This document shows, piece after piece, positions 49,398-57,574 of a stretch of DNA of 64,000 nt. Each line of letters starts with the position of its first letter. The stretch's first letter is position 1. The notes beneath the pieces are model-generated. The model searched no databases and had not been told where the DNA came from. It was given only the letters and a program-made list of their open reading frames with translations. The stretch is from VRUE01 sp963714155 (GTDB taxonomy: Bacteria; Actinomycetota; Thermoleophilia; Solirubrobacterales; 70-9). The translations under genes and the position numbers were made by a program. The DNA lies in assembly GCA_963714155.1 (NCBI GenBank), contig OY970236.1, forward strand, positions 682,001 through 746,000, given 5' to 3'.

Positions 49398-50630
49398 GTG
49401 AATAACGGGCTGCTCGATTTCGTCGCGGAGATCGGCGGTGAGCTTGGCGACTCGCGCCGGGTTCTGCGTGCCGCTGAATACGTTCACGGTCTCCTGCTCC
49501 CCTCTACTGAGCCGAAGAGCTTCGCCCAGCTGGCACGCCTTGTCGCCGGTGGGCATGCCGACCCATACAAGCTCGAGCAATCGTTCCAGCACCTTGTCCA
49601 CGGTAGTTCCTGGGAGCCCGACGTGCTGCTCCGCCCGGCCGCGCAGAAGATTGCTGGGGAGGTGGATGTCGGCGCGACGATGCTGCTCGCGGTCGTCTTT
49701 CCACGCCTGGGTGAGCACGCGCCCAGGTATCCCGACAATCGAGACGGCGGCCACCAGATGGCTTCAGTCATCCAGCTGGTCGGCAGGGATAGAGACGGCG
49801 AGGCGGTGATCTTGCCTTGCCGCTGGAAGCTCTCACTCGAGGAGGAACGCTGGCAGAGCCCGCGTGCGCGCCGCCGCGCCGAGGTCGACTACGCGGTCGG
49901 CGTTCACATCTCCGTCCACGGGCGCAAGCATGCAGCCGCCACGCGGGGCTGGGGCTTCGATGACGCCCCCCTCGTGGCGGGGCCGAGCTACCAGTGGCTG
50001 CGGGCCAACTGGCTGCGCGAGGAAGAGAAGCGACGTTATGTGGTGGAACTCCCGGAGCGGGCGGAGTGGGAATCTCCGGAACAGCTCGAAACGCTGCTGG
50101 CCACGCGACCAGACGTGCCCAGGCGACCCGATTTACCGATGCTCGACGGGCCCCTCGCCGAACTTGTCGAAGAGTCGCCGCAGGCCAGGCGCGAGTGGCT
50201 CTTCTACACCCTTGACGGCGAGTTGGGGCGGGAGCATGTGATCGTCTGCAGGTATCGCGAGGATGGCGAGCTGACACCTGTGCGATCGCGGGCCTGGTGT
50301 ACGAACCTGCCCGCAGACAGTGATGACCAGCGAAGTTCGCTGGTCGGTCTGGCCGGCCTGCGTTGCAGCGCGACCGCTTTCTGGGACGAGTTGCGCTACG
50401 GCTTGCTCGGCGCTATCGGCTATCGCGGCCTCTCGGTAAGAGGTTGGGAGCGCCACTGCGCGCTCGTCACCGTCGCTCAGGCTTATCGCATTCATGCCGG
50501 CATCCAAGAGCCAGCAAAACCCCTTCAGTTGCCGCCCGGCCGTGCCGGCCCCAAGGGCCCGGCCAACTGGCGCCAGGCCGTGCGCAAAAACTTGGCCCGT
50601 GGCTTAAGCACCGGGCTCATCCCCGCCTAA
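49398..50630 (+). CDS. IS701-like DDE-fold protein with apparently lost catalytic residues
   Basis: The protein has 410 aa from GTG. The layout follows IS701-family transposases: EYVHGLLLPSTEPKSFAQLARL, FQHLVHGSSWEPDVLL, a strand region ATMLLAVVFPRLGEHAPRY where the family has the first Asp (IDETGF-x-K-x-G), LVAGPSYQWLRANWL where it has the second Asp (DEGYG), and TAFWDELRYGLLGAIGYRGLSVRGWERHCAL where it has the final Glu region. All three acidic residues seem to be missing at these places. No terminal repeats are seen around it. The frame is intact, so a domesticated DNA-binding role is plausible. Confidence 0.65.
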   Translation: MNNGLLDFVAEIGGELGDSRRVLRAAEYVHGLLLPSTEPKSFAQLARLVAGGHADPYKLEQSFQHLVHGSSWEPDVLLRPAAQKIAGEVDVGATMLLAVVFPRLGEHAPRYPDNRDGGHQMASVIQLVGRDRDGEAVILPCRWKLSLEEERWQSPRARRRAEVDYAVGVHISVHGRKHAAATRGWGFDDAPLVAGPSYQWLRANWLREEEKRRYVVELPERAEWESPEQLETLLATRPDVPRRPDLPMLDGPLAELVEESPQARREWLFYTLDGELGREHVIVCRYREDGELTPVRSRAWCTNLPADSDDQRSSLVGLAGLRCSATAFWDELRYGLLGAIGYRGLSVRGWERHCALVTVAQAYRIHAGIQEPAKPLQLPPGRAGPKGPANWRQAVRKNLARGLSTGLIPA

Positions 50631-50825
50631 CTTGGGAAAACGAAGTTTTACGTCTGTAGGCGGATCACCGTCAATCCGTTACTTTGGCTAAAAGCAGGAT
50701 AGGCAGTTTCCCGATTGGAAAAGGGGAGGGGTCCGTCTGAGCCTTCGATTTGCCACCCGCTGTTCGAGCTGTATCACCGCCGGCGCTAGTCTCGCCGGCC
50801 GCGCGGATCTAGCCCCAAGGGAGAT
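50631..50825. other. 195-bp gap with no gene
   Basis: The only notable structure is a short AAAAC-GAA-GTTTT hairpin right after the stop of the preceding gene. The sequence is AT-richer than its surroundings. I see no RNA or promoter with certainty. Confidence 0.5.
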
Positions 50826-51377
50826 GTGTCCGTCCTAAGCTCCACCGTCGTCGGAACTGCCGCCGTTCCGTTCGACGGCAGGGTTCCGTGCGGCTTTATG
50901 CGGCGTACCAACCATCGCTGCGACGACCCGTCTTGTCGCATCGACACAGGCCATGTGATGGCCTTCGACGGCAGCCCAGCGAAGGCGATCGTTGCCTCTC
51001 GGGACCTGTGGGGCATTCGGGACAAGCAGACGCTGACTCGCCGGTTCGCCATCAACGCGGAGACGATGGAGATTGACAGCGAAATGCTGGAGCGGGGGCT
51101 GTTCGAAGGATCGCCCTCGGCATGGGCAAGCTTCCGCCACATAGTCAACAACGAGCGGGATGTGGCGGCGTTCCACTTCACCAGCCTGGGAATGCTCTTC
51201 GCCTTTGCTGGCTCCCCGGGCACTATGTGGGTGCCGCAGGGCGCGCCGAATCTGATCCCCGCCTTCGCGGAACCCGTTCGCCCGCGCTGGGAGGACGACT
51301 CTTGGTTGCCGGCCGAACTCGACCACCCCGATCGTTTGATCCCGAAACTCGGCGATCCCGGCGAGGGCGGTCTCTAG
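50826..51377 (+). CDS. hypothetical protein
   Basis: The protein has 183 aa. The GTG start at 50826 follows AAGGGAGAT, which is rather close for a ribosome-binding site. Codon third positions are GC-rich in this frame (for example GAC, CTG, GCC), supporting a real gene over the antisense frames. FRHIVNNERDVAAFHFTSLGMLFAFAGSPGTMWVPQG is the best ordered segment. Cysteines in NHRCDDPSCRID could bind metal. I do not recognise a family. It is convergent with the Xre-like gene. Confidence 0.55.
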   Translation: MSVLSSTVVGTAAVPFDGRVPCGFMRRTNHRCDDPSCRIDTGHVMAFDGSPAKAIVASRDLWGIRDKQTLTRRFAINAETMEIDSEMLERGLFEGSPSAWASFRHIVNNERDVAAFHFTSLGMLFAFAGSPGTMWVPQGAPNLIPAFAEPVRPRWEDDSWLPAELDHPDRLIPKLGDPGEGGL

Positions 51378-51401
51378 CAACCCGTACGATTTGCGTGGGC
51401 G

Positions 51402-51977
51402 TCAGCCTTTGGTGCGCGCCGGCTGACTGCTGCCCTCGCTCGTGGGGGAAGGAGCGGGTGGATCGGGCTCGGTCGGACCTTCGCCGCCATCCTGGCCATC
51501 GTCGTCAACCAGGCTTTCCACGTGCTTCAGCACGCTCGCAGCACCCCCTTTGGCAATCAGCTCCATCGCTGTCGGCCCGTCCTGCGCCATCGTCGCGAAT
51601 TTGGCGTTAAAGAGCATCCAGGCCGACTCGGGGCCGAGCTCGGGATGGCTGCAGATGTAGTAGAGGATGTGACGGATTTCATCCAGTCTCTTCGCCTGCT
51701 CGAGTCCCGGCTTGGCTCGTCCGGCGGCCCAGGAGTAGACGACATCGCGCGACTTCGCCGCAGTCATGAACTCGACTGAACCCGCGGTGAACCCAAGTAC
51801 TCGAAGCCCGGCGATTAGCTCCTGCGGCTTTCGCGGCATGGAAAAAAGCTGCACCAGGCGGGCGTCGCTTACCCCGTCGACCCGAGCCCTCTGACCCTCT
51901 AGGACCGTCGCACCATTCGTCTCGTCTGCGTCTGACGGATCGCTCTCGATGGTGCGGGCGACTTCCAAAATAATCAA
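51402..51977 (-). CDS. Xre/MbcA/ParS-type (DUF2384-like) HTH protein
   Basis: The protein has 191 aa; the start at 51977 (TTG) is uncertain and an ATG at 51840 is possible. PQELIAGLRVLGFTAGSVEFMTAAKSRDVVYSWAAGRAKPG reads as an Xre-like helix-turn-helix; SAWMLFNAKFATMAQDGPTAMELIAKGGAASVL matches the C-terminal toxin-binding region of Xre/MbcA/ParS antitoxins. The tail is acidic and proline-rich. No RES toxin lies beside it. It is divergent from the ubiquitin-like operon across 279 bp and could regulate it; this is inference. Confidence 0.6.
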   Translation of the reverse strand: MIILEVARTIESDPSDADETNGATVLEGQRARVDGVSDARLVQLFSMPRKPQELIAGLRVLGFTAGSVEFMTAAKSRDVVYSWAAGRAKPGLEQAKRLDEIRHILYYICSHPELGPESAWMLFNAKFATMAQDGPTAMELIAKGGAASVLKHVESLVDDDGQDGGEGPTEPDPPAPSPTSEGSSQPARTKG

Positions 51978-52172
51978 TCCCTTAGTTCAGGGCCTTTACG
52001 GCTTCTAGTCGGAAACAGAATCGAGCTATTCAACCAGGAAGTTCAGCGGAACGCCATTTTTCGGACGTAAGTCCATTCGACGGTGAGCCACCGGCCCCTC
52101 GTCTACCCGTACTTCCTAGCGCCAACCCGGGGGAAGCGTACAGGTAGCTGTTAGGCGCTGAGTCGTAAATTA

Positions 52173-52197
52173 GTCTACTTTTAGACGTTGTATATCT
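52173..52197 (+). promoter_or_regulatory. candidate promoter/operator of the ubiquitin-like operon
   Basis: GTCTA-CTTT-TAGAC (52173-52186) is an inverted repeat, directly followed by TATATCT (52191-52197), a good -10 candidate, in an AT-rich stretch. The Ubl gene starts about 60 bp further on. Confidence 0.4.
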
Positions 52198-52256
52198 GGA
52201 AAATTTCTGTAGTCTTCCTGAACGCTGCGGGAAAACGATCAGAAGGGAAATGCCAG

Positions 52257-52547
52257 ATGAGCGCCAACCCAACCCTCGAGCTGGGCCAGGACACGATTCG
52301 GGTGTCCTGCAAGGCGAAGGAGGTCCAAGCCAGCTACGAAGCGGACGTCTCGCCGGACATCACCGGCCAGGAGATCGTCGAAGGACTCGACGATGACGGC
52401 TACCTACCGATTCTCGCCGCGAATGAGCGCTGGACGGTGATTCATCCGCGTTCGGGAAACGAAATTACCGGCACGCTCAAGGATGTCGGGGCACGCGACG
52501 GCGACCAGATCATCCTCGACCGGCAGACGCACGGCGCCAGAGGCTGA
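52257..52547 (+). CDS. ubiquitin-like (beta-grasp, YukD-like) protein
   Basis: The protein has 96 aa from ATG 52257 (AAGGGAAATGCCAG before it); a longer frame-open version starts at 52188. The fold is beta-grasp: VQASYEADVSPDITGQEIVEGL (hairpin and helix), WTVIHPRSGNEITGTLKDVGARDGDQIIL (typical ubiquitin-type end). The C-terminus THGARG ends in Gly with a single GARG tail, suited to E1 adenylation. First gene of an overlapping operon with E2, JAMM and E1 genes, so it is probably the modifier. Confidence 0.75.
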   Translation: MSANPTLELGQDTIRVSCKAKEVQASYEADVSPDITGQEIVEGLDDDGYLPILAANERWTVIHPRSGNEITGTLKDVGARDGDQIILDRQTHGARG

Positions 52548-52552
52548 CTCCT

Positions 52553-53275
52553 GTGGCGACCCTGCAGAGCCCCGAGAGCATTCTCAGTCGCCGTCGCAAC
52601 GACCACGTGCTGATTGAGCACCTTAATGCAAGCGAGTGCCCCGTACAGGTGACCGCGCACCGCAGCGCCGCCGACGCGCGCACGGGTGCCGACCCGCTGC
52701 AAGTTGGGCACAAAAACCCACCCGCCGCCTACCGCGCGACGTTCGACTTCGACACTCTGATCGCGCCGGGTCGGCGCCACCGGCCTACGCACATTCTCAT
52801 CGATCCGTTGGCTAACGGCGAGTATCCGGCGAGCGAACCGGTTGCCAACGTGATCGGGCAGGCGCCCTGGACGCCGCACTTTGCCAACGGGGTTCCCGTC
52901 TGCCACGGACATCGCGTCTGGGTGCCCAACCGGACCCAACTGGTCGATTACATCATCCACTTGGGGCGCCTGCTCAACTTCGACGAGCCACCTCCGGGGG
53001 AGGGATACACGGGCTACAACGGGGCGGCGATCGCGTGGTGGCGTAGCGAACTGAACTTCCGCCCGCTCGACCCGAATCTCAAGTTCCCCTCGATCGAGCC
53101 GACCGAGGTGCTGGCCGGCCGTTCGCGACTGACGCCCGCGGGCTCGCGGGGGACGTTTAGGCGCAGCACACAGCAGGCCGGGTTCAGCGGGGTGGACTTG
53201 CCGCAAGCTGGCGGTAAAAAGAGGATGAGCCGCGCCGCGCCGCGCTCCTCGCGTCTGAAAGCGGTGCAGAGGTGA
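52553..53275 (+). CDS. E2 ubiquitin-conjugating-like protein
   Basis: The protein has 240 aa from GTG, 5 nt after the Ubl stop. The UBC fold is visible at about residues 65-165: ATFDFDTLIAP, THILIDPLANGEYPASEPVAN, PWTPHFANGVPVCHGHRVW (catalytic Cys after the flap, equal to HPN-x-CL region) and RTQLVDYIIHLGRLLNFDEPP, GYNGAAIAWWRSEL. The C-terminal 75 residues are basic and low-complexity. It should accept the activated modifier from E1. The stop overlaps the next gene (GTGA). Confidence 0.75.
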   Translation: MATLQSPESILSRRRNDHVLIEHLNASECPVQVTAHRSAADARTGADPLQVGHKNPPAAYRATFDFDTLIAPGRRHRPTHILIDPLANGEYPASEPVANVIGQAPWTPHFANGVPVCHGHRVWVPNRTQLVDYIIHLGRLLNFDEPPPGEGYTGYNGAAIAWWRSELNFRPLDPNLKFPSIEPTEVLAGRSRLTPAGSRGTFRRSTQQAGFSGVDLPQAGGKKRMSRAAPRSSRLKAVQR

Positions 53276-54294
53276 ACCGGCTCGCGGCCCCACCGCAGCC
53301 CCGTGCGCGGATGAGCGGGCGCATCCGTCACTTTGCGCCTCCGCTGCGCCCCATTCCTCGCGGCGACCACTACACCGAGTTCGAGACCGACGACGGCCGC
53401 CGAGTCTTCATCCACCGGGACGTCCTCACCGAGCTCGCCGCGCTCGAGCGGGACGAGCACCCGAATGAGTCGGCGGGCCTTCTCTTCGGCCGCAGCTTTA
53501 CCGACGGAGCGAATCAGTGTGCGTTGGTACGTCACCTGATCCGCCCGGCGGCGGGGGAGGTGATCGGCACCCCCGTCACGGTCACGATTACAGCCGAGGG
53601 CTCCAACCGCATGTCGCAACGGGCCCAGGAACGTTTCCCCTGCGCGGATGCGGTCGGCTGGGCACATACCCACCCCACCTTTGGCGCCTACTTCAGCGGC
53701 ACCGACAAAGCGGAGCAGGCGATTTGGACCTCGCCCGCCGCTGTTGGACTGGTGGCCTCGGGGCTTCCCAATGCCGATCCGCCGTTCGAGGTTTTCGTCG
53801 GCCCCAATTCAACGCCGACGCGGTTGGCGAGTCCGCTTGTCTGGAAGACTCCGCCGCCGCCTGAAGATGCTTGGCCTCGCTCCCGGTGTACGGCCGAGTC
53901 GCAAAGGGCCGAGGCGTGGGTTGACCCCGCCCCCACTCCGGCTGCCTGGCGGAGCGGCGCCGAGGGAGCGAGACCTCGCCGCCGCCCCCGTCGGCGCCAT
54001 TTTTTGCCGCTGGGTCCGGCGGCGCGGCGGATCGCCTCAACCGCTGTTGCGATGGTTCTCGCTGCGCTGCTCGTCTGGCTGCTTTCGCAGTGGGTCGTGG
54101 GCTCGCAAGACGACGCCGGATCGCCCGGTGCCGCATCCGCGGGCTTGATAGCGGCCGCGCCGGGCGAAGCCGTGGCAGGTCTCAAGGTCCTGCGCGGGAT
54201 CTCGCTCCTCGTTGCCAGCTTCGGCCACGGGGTGAGTGAAGTCCTCGCGGCGCCCGACTGGGGCGGTGCCGGAGCCCAAGGGGACGATCAATGA
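53272..54294 (+). CDS. JAB/JAMM metalloprotease with C-terminal membrane segment
   Basis: The protein has 340 aa from GTG. The JAMM motif is complete: Glu in HPNESAGLLFG, H-x-H and S-x2-D in GWAHTHPTFGAYFSGTDKAE. It binds zinc and should cleave the modifier from targets or process it. Unlike soluble JAMM enzymes it continues with a Pro/Arg-rich linker (about 215-248) and a membrane segment (about 255-275, STAVAMVLAALLVWLLSQWVVG), so it sits in the membrane. It overlaps genes on both sides (GTGA before, ATGA after). Confidence 0.82.
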   Translation: MNRLAAPPQPRARMSGRIRHFAPPLRPIPRGDHYTEFETDDGRRVFIHRDVLTELAALERDEHPNESAGLLFGRSFTDGANQCALVRHLIRPAAGEVIGTPVTVTITAEGSNRMSQRAQERFPCADAVGWAHTHPTFGAYFSGTDKAEQAIWTSPAAVGLVASGLPNADPPFEVFVGPNSTPTRLASPLVWKTPPPPEDAWPRSRCTAESQRAEAWVDPAPTPAAWRSGAEGARPRRRPRRRHFLPLGPAARRIASTAVAMVLAALLVWLLSQWVVGSQDDAGSPGAASAGLIAAAPGEAVAGLKVLRGISLLVASFGHGVSEVLAAPDWGGAGAQGDDQ

Positions 54295-54677
54295 CCGCGC
54301 TTCTCATCGTTTTCCTGCTTTGCGTAATCGGGGTGATGCTCTACGCGGTATTCAGTGATAAGGGTGGGACGCCAGTGTCGTCTCAACAGCCGCCGTCGCT
54401 GGCGCCGGTCCGAGCGCCATCCGGGCGAGCCACGACTCGCTTCAGCGGGCGGCGGGTCGTGCCCGAGTCGTTTGCCGTGCCTGCCAGCTCCGTTGCTCGG
54501 ACTCCCCCGCGACGGATGCTGAACGGGAGGAAAGTGCCGGCGGTGAAAAACGGACGGGCGGTCATCCCTGTCGATGCGATCGGCCTCGGCTGCCTGCAGC
54601 CAATCTCCGAGTGCAGCCTTGGTGACCGCTGTGTGTGCCTGAGTCAGAGCGAAGTTCGGGTCGGAAGTCAGCTGTGA
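54291..54677 (+). CDS. small membrane protein with Cys-rich tail, part of the Ubl operon
   Basis: The protein has 128 aa. One N-terminal membrane segment (TALLIVFLLCVIGVMLYAVF), a disordered Ser/Pro/Arg middle, then a tail with four Cys: GCLQPISECSLGDRCVCLSQ (C-x6-C-x5-C-x-C). This could be a small zinc or disulfide site. I do not recognise a family. Tight overlap with the JAMM and E1 genes suggests that it belongs to the system, perhaps as a target, anchor or E3-like adaptor; this is inference. Confidence 0.65.
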   Translation: MTALLIVFLLCVIGVMLYAVFSDKGGTPVSSQQPPSLAPVRAPSGRATTRFSGRRVVPESFAVPASSVARTPPRRMLNGRKVPAVKNGRAVIPVDAIGLGCLQPISECSLGDRCVCLSQSEVRVGSQL

Positions 54678-55885
54678 GCAGCCAGCTTGAGAGGGTCGCG
54701 GGGGGTCAGCTCGCCGGCGGGGAGCCAGATCGCCAGAGTCGCGCGCGGCGCGCCGGGTACGACCCTCAGGTACTGGCTCAGGCGCGCGTGATAGTCGTCG
54801 GTGCTGGGGCCCTCGGCCAAAACGTCCTGCTCAACCTCGGCCTCAGCGGCGTTCGCGAACTGCGCGTCGTCGACGGCGACGTGTTCGAGGATCACAACCT
54901 GACTCGCTCGCCACTTTTTCCCCGTGGAGAGAATCCGGCCGGGTTGAAGAAGGCGGCGGCCGTAGGTGGCGAGCTGGCGCGACTGCACACTGCCGACAAA
55001 GCGCGAATCAAGATTGCCAGCGCCTGGATCGAGGAACTGGGCCTAGGCGCCTTCGAGGGGGTAGACGTTATTGCTGCCTGTGTCGACTCACTCGAGGCCC
55101 GCGCTTACCTGGCGAAGGTGGCGCTGCTGCTCGGCCTGCCGATCGTCGATGGCGGGTTTTCAGGCGCGAACATTGGAATGACGGCCTACCCGCCGCGCGA
55201 GGACCCAACTGAGGGGCCCTGCTGGCTCTGTGGCGGCACGCCGACACCCGGGGCTTTCTCCTGCAGGCAGTTCGCCGAGTTCGCTGCCGCCGCGGGCGTC
55301 ATCCCTGCGATCCAGAACGGCGCGGCGGCGCTTGGCGCACTCTGTGCGGAGGCGATCGTCGGCATGCTGCACGGCAAGTTGGTTGATCCCAAGCGCATCT
55401 CGCTCGACATCCGCAGTGGCGAGTCGTTGGTCTTCGCGCCCGGTCCATCGCCCGATTGCGCGCCCTGGCACCGGCGCCTCCCCGAGCCGATCGCGGCGGG
55501 GCACGGAGTCGATTCCACGGCTGCGGAGCTGCTCGCCCAGCACGAACCTGGGGATGGTGCCCTGCTGGTTTTGCCGGATACGTTCGTCGAGCGGGCACCC
55601 TGCCCTGGATGCCATGCGAGCTGCGATGTCCAGGCTCCGACCTACCGCTGGCGACGCGACCCACGGTGCAAGTCCTGTGGTGGGCCCTGGCCGCGCCACT
55701 CGACCGACAACGAAGGCCCGGATACGCTGCGCATGATTGAGGCGACCCACCCACGCGCGGGTGAGAGCCTTGCCGCTTTCGGCGTTCGCCCGGGGGACAT
55801 TCTCGAGATTGTCGGCCGAGGATCGATCGCAGTCAGGATCGCTGGCGCCAGCGACTCCCTTTGGCAGGAGATCGTGGCTGGGTAA
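54674..55885 (+). CDS. ThiF/E1-like ubiquitin-activating enzyme
   Basis: The protein has 403 aa; the GTG at 54674 (GTGA overlap) is chosen over a longer version. The adenylation domain has VIVVGAGALGQNVLLNLGLSGVRELRVVDGDVFEDHNLTRSPLF, the usual E1 nucleotide site with Arg, then VDVIAACVDSLEARAYL. A likely zinc site uses CWLCGG and later CPGCHASC with CKSCGG. The candidate catalytic Cys is in FSCRQFAEF. The C-terminal 60 residues (SLAAFGVRPGDILEIVGRG) look like a small beta domain. It ends the operon. Confidence 0.82.
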   Translation: MSSQLERVAGGQLAGGEPDRQSRARRAGYDPQVLAQARVIVVGAGALGQNVLLNLGLSGVRELRVVDGDVFEDHNLTRSPLFPRGENPAGLKKAAAVGGELARLHTADKARIKIASAWIEELGLGAFEGVDVIAACVDSLEARAYLAKVALLLGLPIVDGGFSGANIGMTAYPPREDPTEGPCWLCGGTPTPGAFSCRQFAEFAAAAGVIPAIQNGAAALGALCAEAIVGMLHGKLVDPKRISLDIRSGESLVFAPGPSPDCAPWHRRLPEPIAAGHGVDSTAAELLAQHEPGDGALLVLPDTFVERAPCPGCHASCDVQAPTYRWRRDPRCKSCGGPWPRHSTDNEGPDTLRMIEATHPRAGESLAAFGVRPGDILEIVGRGSIAVRIAGASDSLWQEIVAG

Positions 55886-55929
55886 GCGCGGTGCGGGCCC
55901 TCGCTCCGCGAGCGTTATCGTCGGCGACG

Positions 55930-56655
55930 ATGAAAACGGCCGTGATCACCGGTGCTTCCAGCGGCATCGGCGCCGCCACCGCACGCGCCCTCGCTGGCGA
56001 GGGCTACCGCACGATCCTCGGCGCCCGCCGGCTCGAGCGGCTGGAGGCGCTTGCGGCGGCGATCGGCGGTGAGGCGATCGCGCTCGACGTCACCGACCCG
56101 GCGTCGGTCGAGGCCTTCGTCGCCGCGGTCGAGCGCTGCGACGTCCTCGTCAACAACGCCGGCGGCGCCCTCGGGCTCGAGTCGGTGGAGGAGGCCGACG
56201 AGGGCAAGTGGCTGCAGATGTATGAATCGAACGTGCTGGGGCAGATGCGGATGACGCGGGCACTGCTGCCGCGGCTGATCGAGTCGGGCGACGGCCACGT
56301 CGTCGGCATCACCAGCATTGCCGCGATCGAGCCCTACGCCGGCGGCGCCGGCTACAACGCCGCCAAGCACGCCCAGCGGGCGACGCTGCGGGTGCTGCGC
56401 CAGGAGCTGCTGGGCCAGCCGGTGCGGGTGACCGAGGTCGCGCCCGGCATGGTCGAGACTGAGTTCTCGCTGGTCCGCTTCGGGGGCGACGAGGCAGCAG
56501 CGGCGCGGGTCTACGAGGGCATGCAGCCGCTGAGTGCCGAGGACGTCGCCGAGTGCATCCGCTGGGCGCTCGCCCAGCCGTCCCACGTCAACATCGACGA
56601 GATCATCGTGCGGCCGCGCGACCAGGCGACGGCGACCAGCGTGCACCGCCACTAG
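55930..56655 (+). CDS. short-chain dehydrogenase/reductase
   Basis: The protein has 241 aa from ATG 55930. The NADP-binding TGASSGIGAATARALA is at residues 8-22, NNAGG follows, and the catalytic YNAAKHA (Tyr-x3-Lys) is preceded by ITSIAA with the Ser. The substrate class is not clear; the sequence is like the YdfG/serine-3-dehydrogenase group. A 45-bp gap separates it from the E1 gene, so it need not belong to the Ubl operon. Convergent with the FAH gene. Confidence 0.9.
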   Translation: MKTAVITGASSGIGAATARALAGEGYRTILGARRLERLEALAAAIGGEAIALDVTDPASVEAFVAAVERCDVLVNNAGGALGLESVEEADEGKWLQMYESNVLGQMRMTRALLPRLIESGDGHVVGITSIAAIEPYAGGAGYNAAKHAQRATLRVLRQELLGQPVRVTEVAPGMVETEFSLVRFGGDEAAAARVYEGMQPLSAEDVAECIRWALAQPSHVNIDEIIVRPRDQATATSVHRH

Positions 56656-56659
56656 CTCG

Positions 56660-57535
56660 TCAATCGGCAGTTGGCGCGAGGTAGTGGTCGGGCTCCTCGA
56701 CCACCGTGTTGACCAGCTCGCCGATCCGCTCGATCTCAACCCGCACCGTGTCGCCGACGTGGAGCACGTTCTCGCGGATCGGCTTGCGGCCGATGCCGAC
56801 GCCGGCCGGGGTGCCGGTAGCGATCACGTCGCCGGGCTCCAGGGTGAAGGCTTCGGAGAGGTGGGAGACCTGCTGGAAGCAGTCGAAGACCATCTCGGCG
56901 GTGCTGGCGTCCTGGCGCAGCTCCTCGTTGACGTAGCAGCGCACCCGCAGGTCCTGGGGGTCGCCGATCTCCTCCGGCGTCACCAGCCAGGGCCCGAGCG
57001 GGCCGTGGGTGTCGAAGGACTTGCCGATCGTCATCGTCTGCGCCCGCCCCTGCCAGTCGCGCACGCTGAGGTCGTTGGCGCAGGTGTAGCCGGCGATCAC
57101 CTCGTGGGCGCGCTCGACCGGGACGTGGCGGCAACGCTGTCCGATCACGATCGCCAGCTCGGCCTCGTAGTCGAGCAGGGTCGAGACCTTGGGCATGTGC
57201 ACCTCGGCCCCGGGCCCGGTCACGCAGGTCACCTGCTTGTTGAAGAAGACCGGCCATTGCGGCGCCTCCATCCCCATCTCGGCGATGTGGTCGGCGTAGT
57301 TGAGCGCGATCGCCAGGTACTTGCGCGGCGCCGCGGGGGCGAGGAGCTGGACGTTGGCGAGGGGTAGCCGCGGCGCGTCGCCCGCAAGCTTCTCGAGGCC
57401 GTCCCGCCCCGGCTCGGCGAGCGCCGCCGCCGGTTCGCTGGGAACGCCCGCGGCCGAGAGGTCGATGACCTCGTCGCCCTCGACGATGCCCAGTCCCGGT
57501 CCCCCGGCGTCCGTGGCGAAGCTACACACCTTCAT
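56660..57535 (-). CDS. fumarylacetoacetate hydrolase-family protein
   Basis: The protein has 291 aa. The metal-binding acid residues lie in DYEAELAIVIG and the Asp of YTCANDLSVRDWQ; GKSFDTHGPLGPWLV and GDVIATGTPAGVG are typical of the family. FAH-family enzymes cleave or decarboxylate keto acids in aromatic degradation (5-carboxymethyl-2-hydroxymuconate isomerase, oxaloacetate decarboxylase type). The specific substrate is unknown. The start is ATG at 57535, 39 bp after the arsC end. Confidence 0.9.
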   Translation of the reverse strand: MKVCSFATDAGGPGLGIVEGDEVIDLSAAGVPSEPAAALAEPGRDGLEKLAGDAPRLPLANVQLLAPAAPRKYLAIALNYADHIAEMGMEAPQWPVFFNKQVTCVTGPGAEVHMPKVSTLLDYEAELAIVIGQRCRHVPVERAHEVIAGYTCANDLSVRDWQGRAQTMTIGKSFDTHGPLGPWLVTPEEIGDPQDLRVRCYVNEELRQDASTAEMVFDCFQQVSHLSEAFTLEPGDVIATGTPAGVGIGRKPIRENVLHVGDTVRVEIERIGELVNTVVEEPDHYLAPTAD

Positions 57536-57574
57536 TGCCCGGACTCTTCCACAAGCCTGCTGCGTTCGTGTCTG

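Noticed and set aside
50835..51380. Minus-strand open frames opposite the hypothetical protein at 50826-51377
   Set aside because: Codon third positions and protein composition favour the plus strand.
51402..51977. Toxin-antitoxin pair made from the Xre-like gene and the 50826 gene
   Set aside because: They are convergent rather than in one operon, and the 50826 product shows no RES or other toxin motif.
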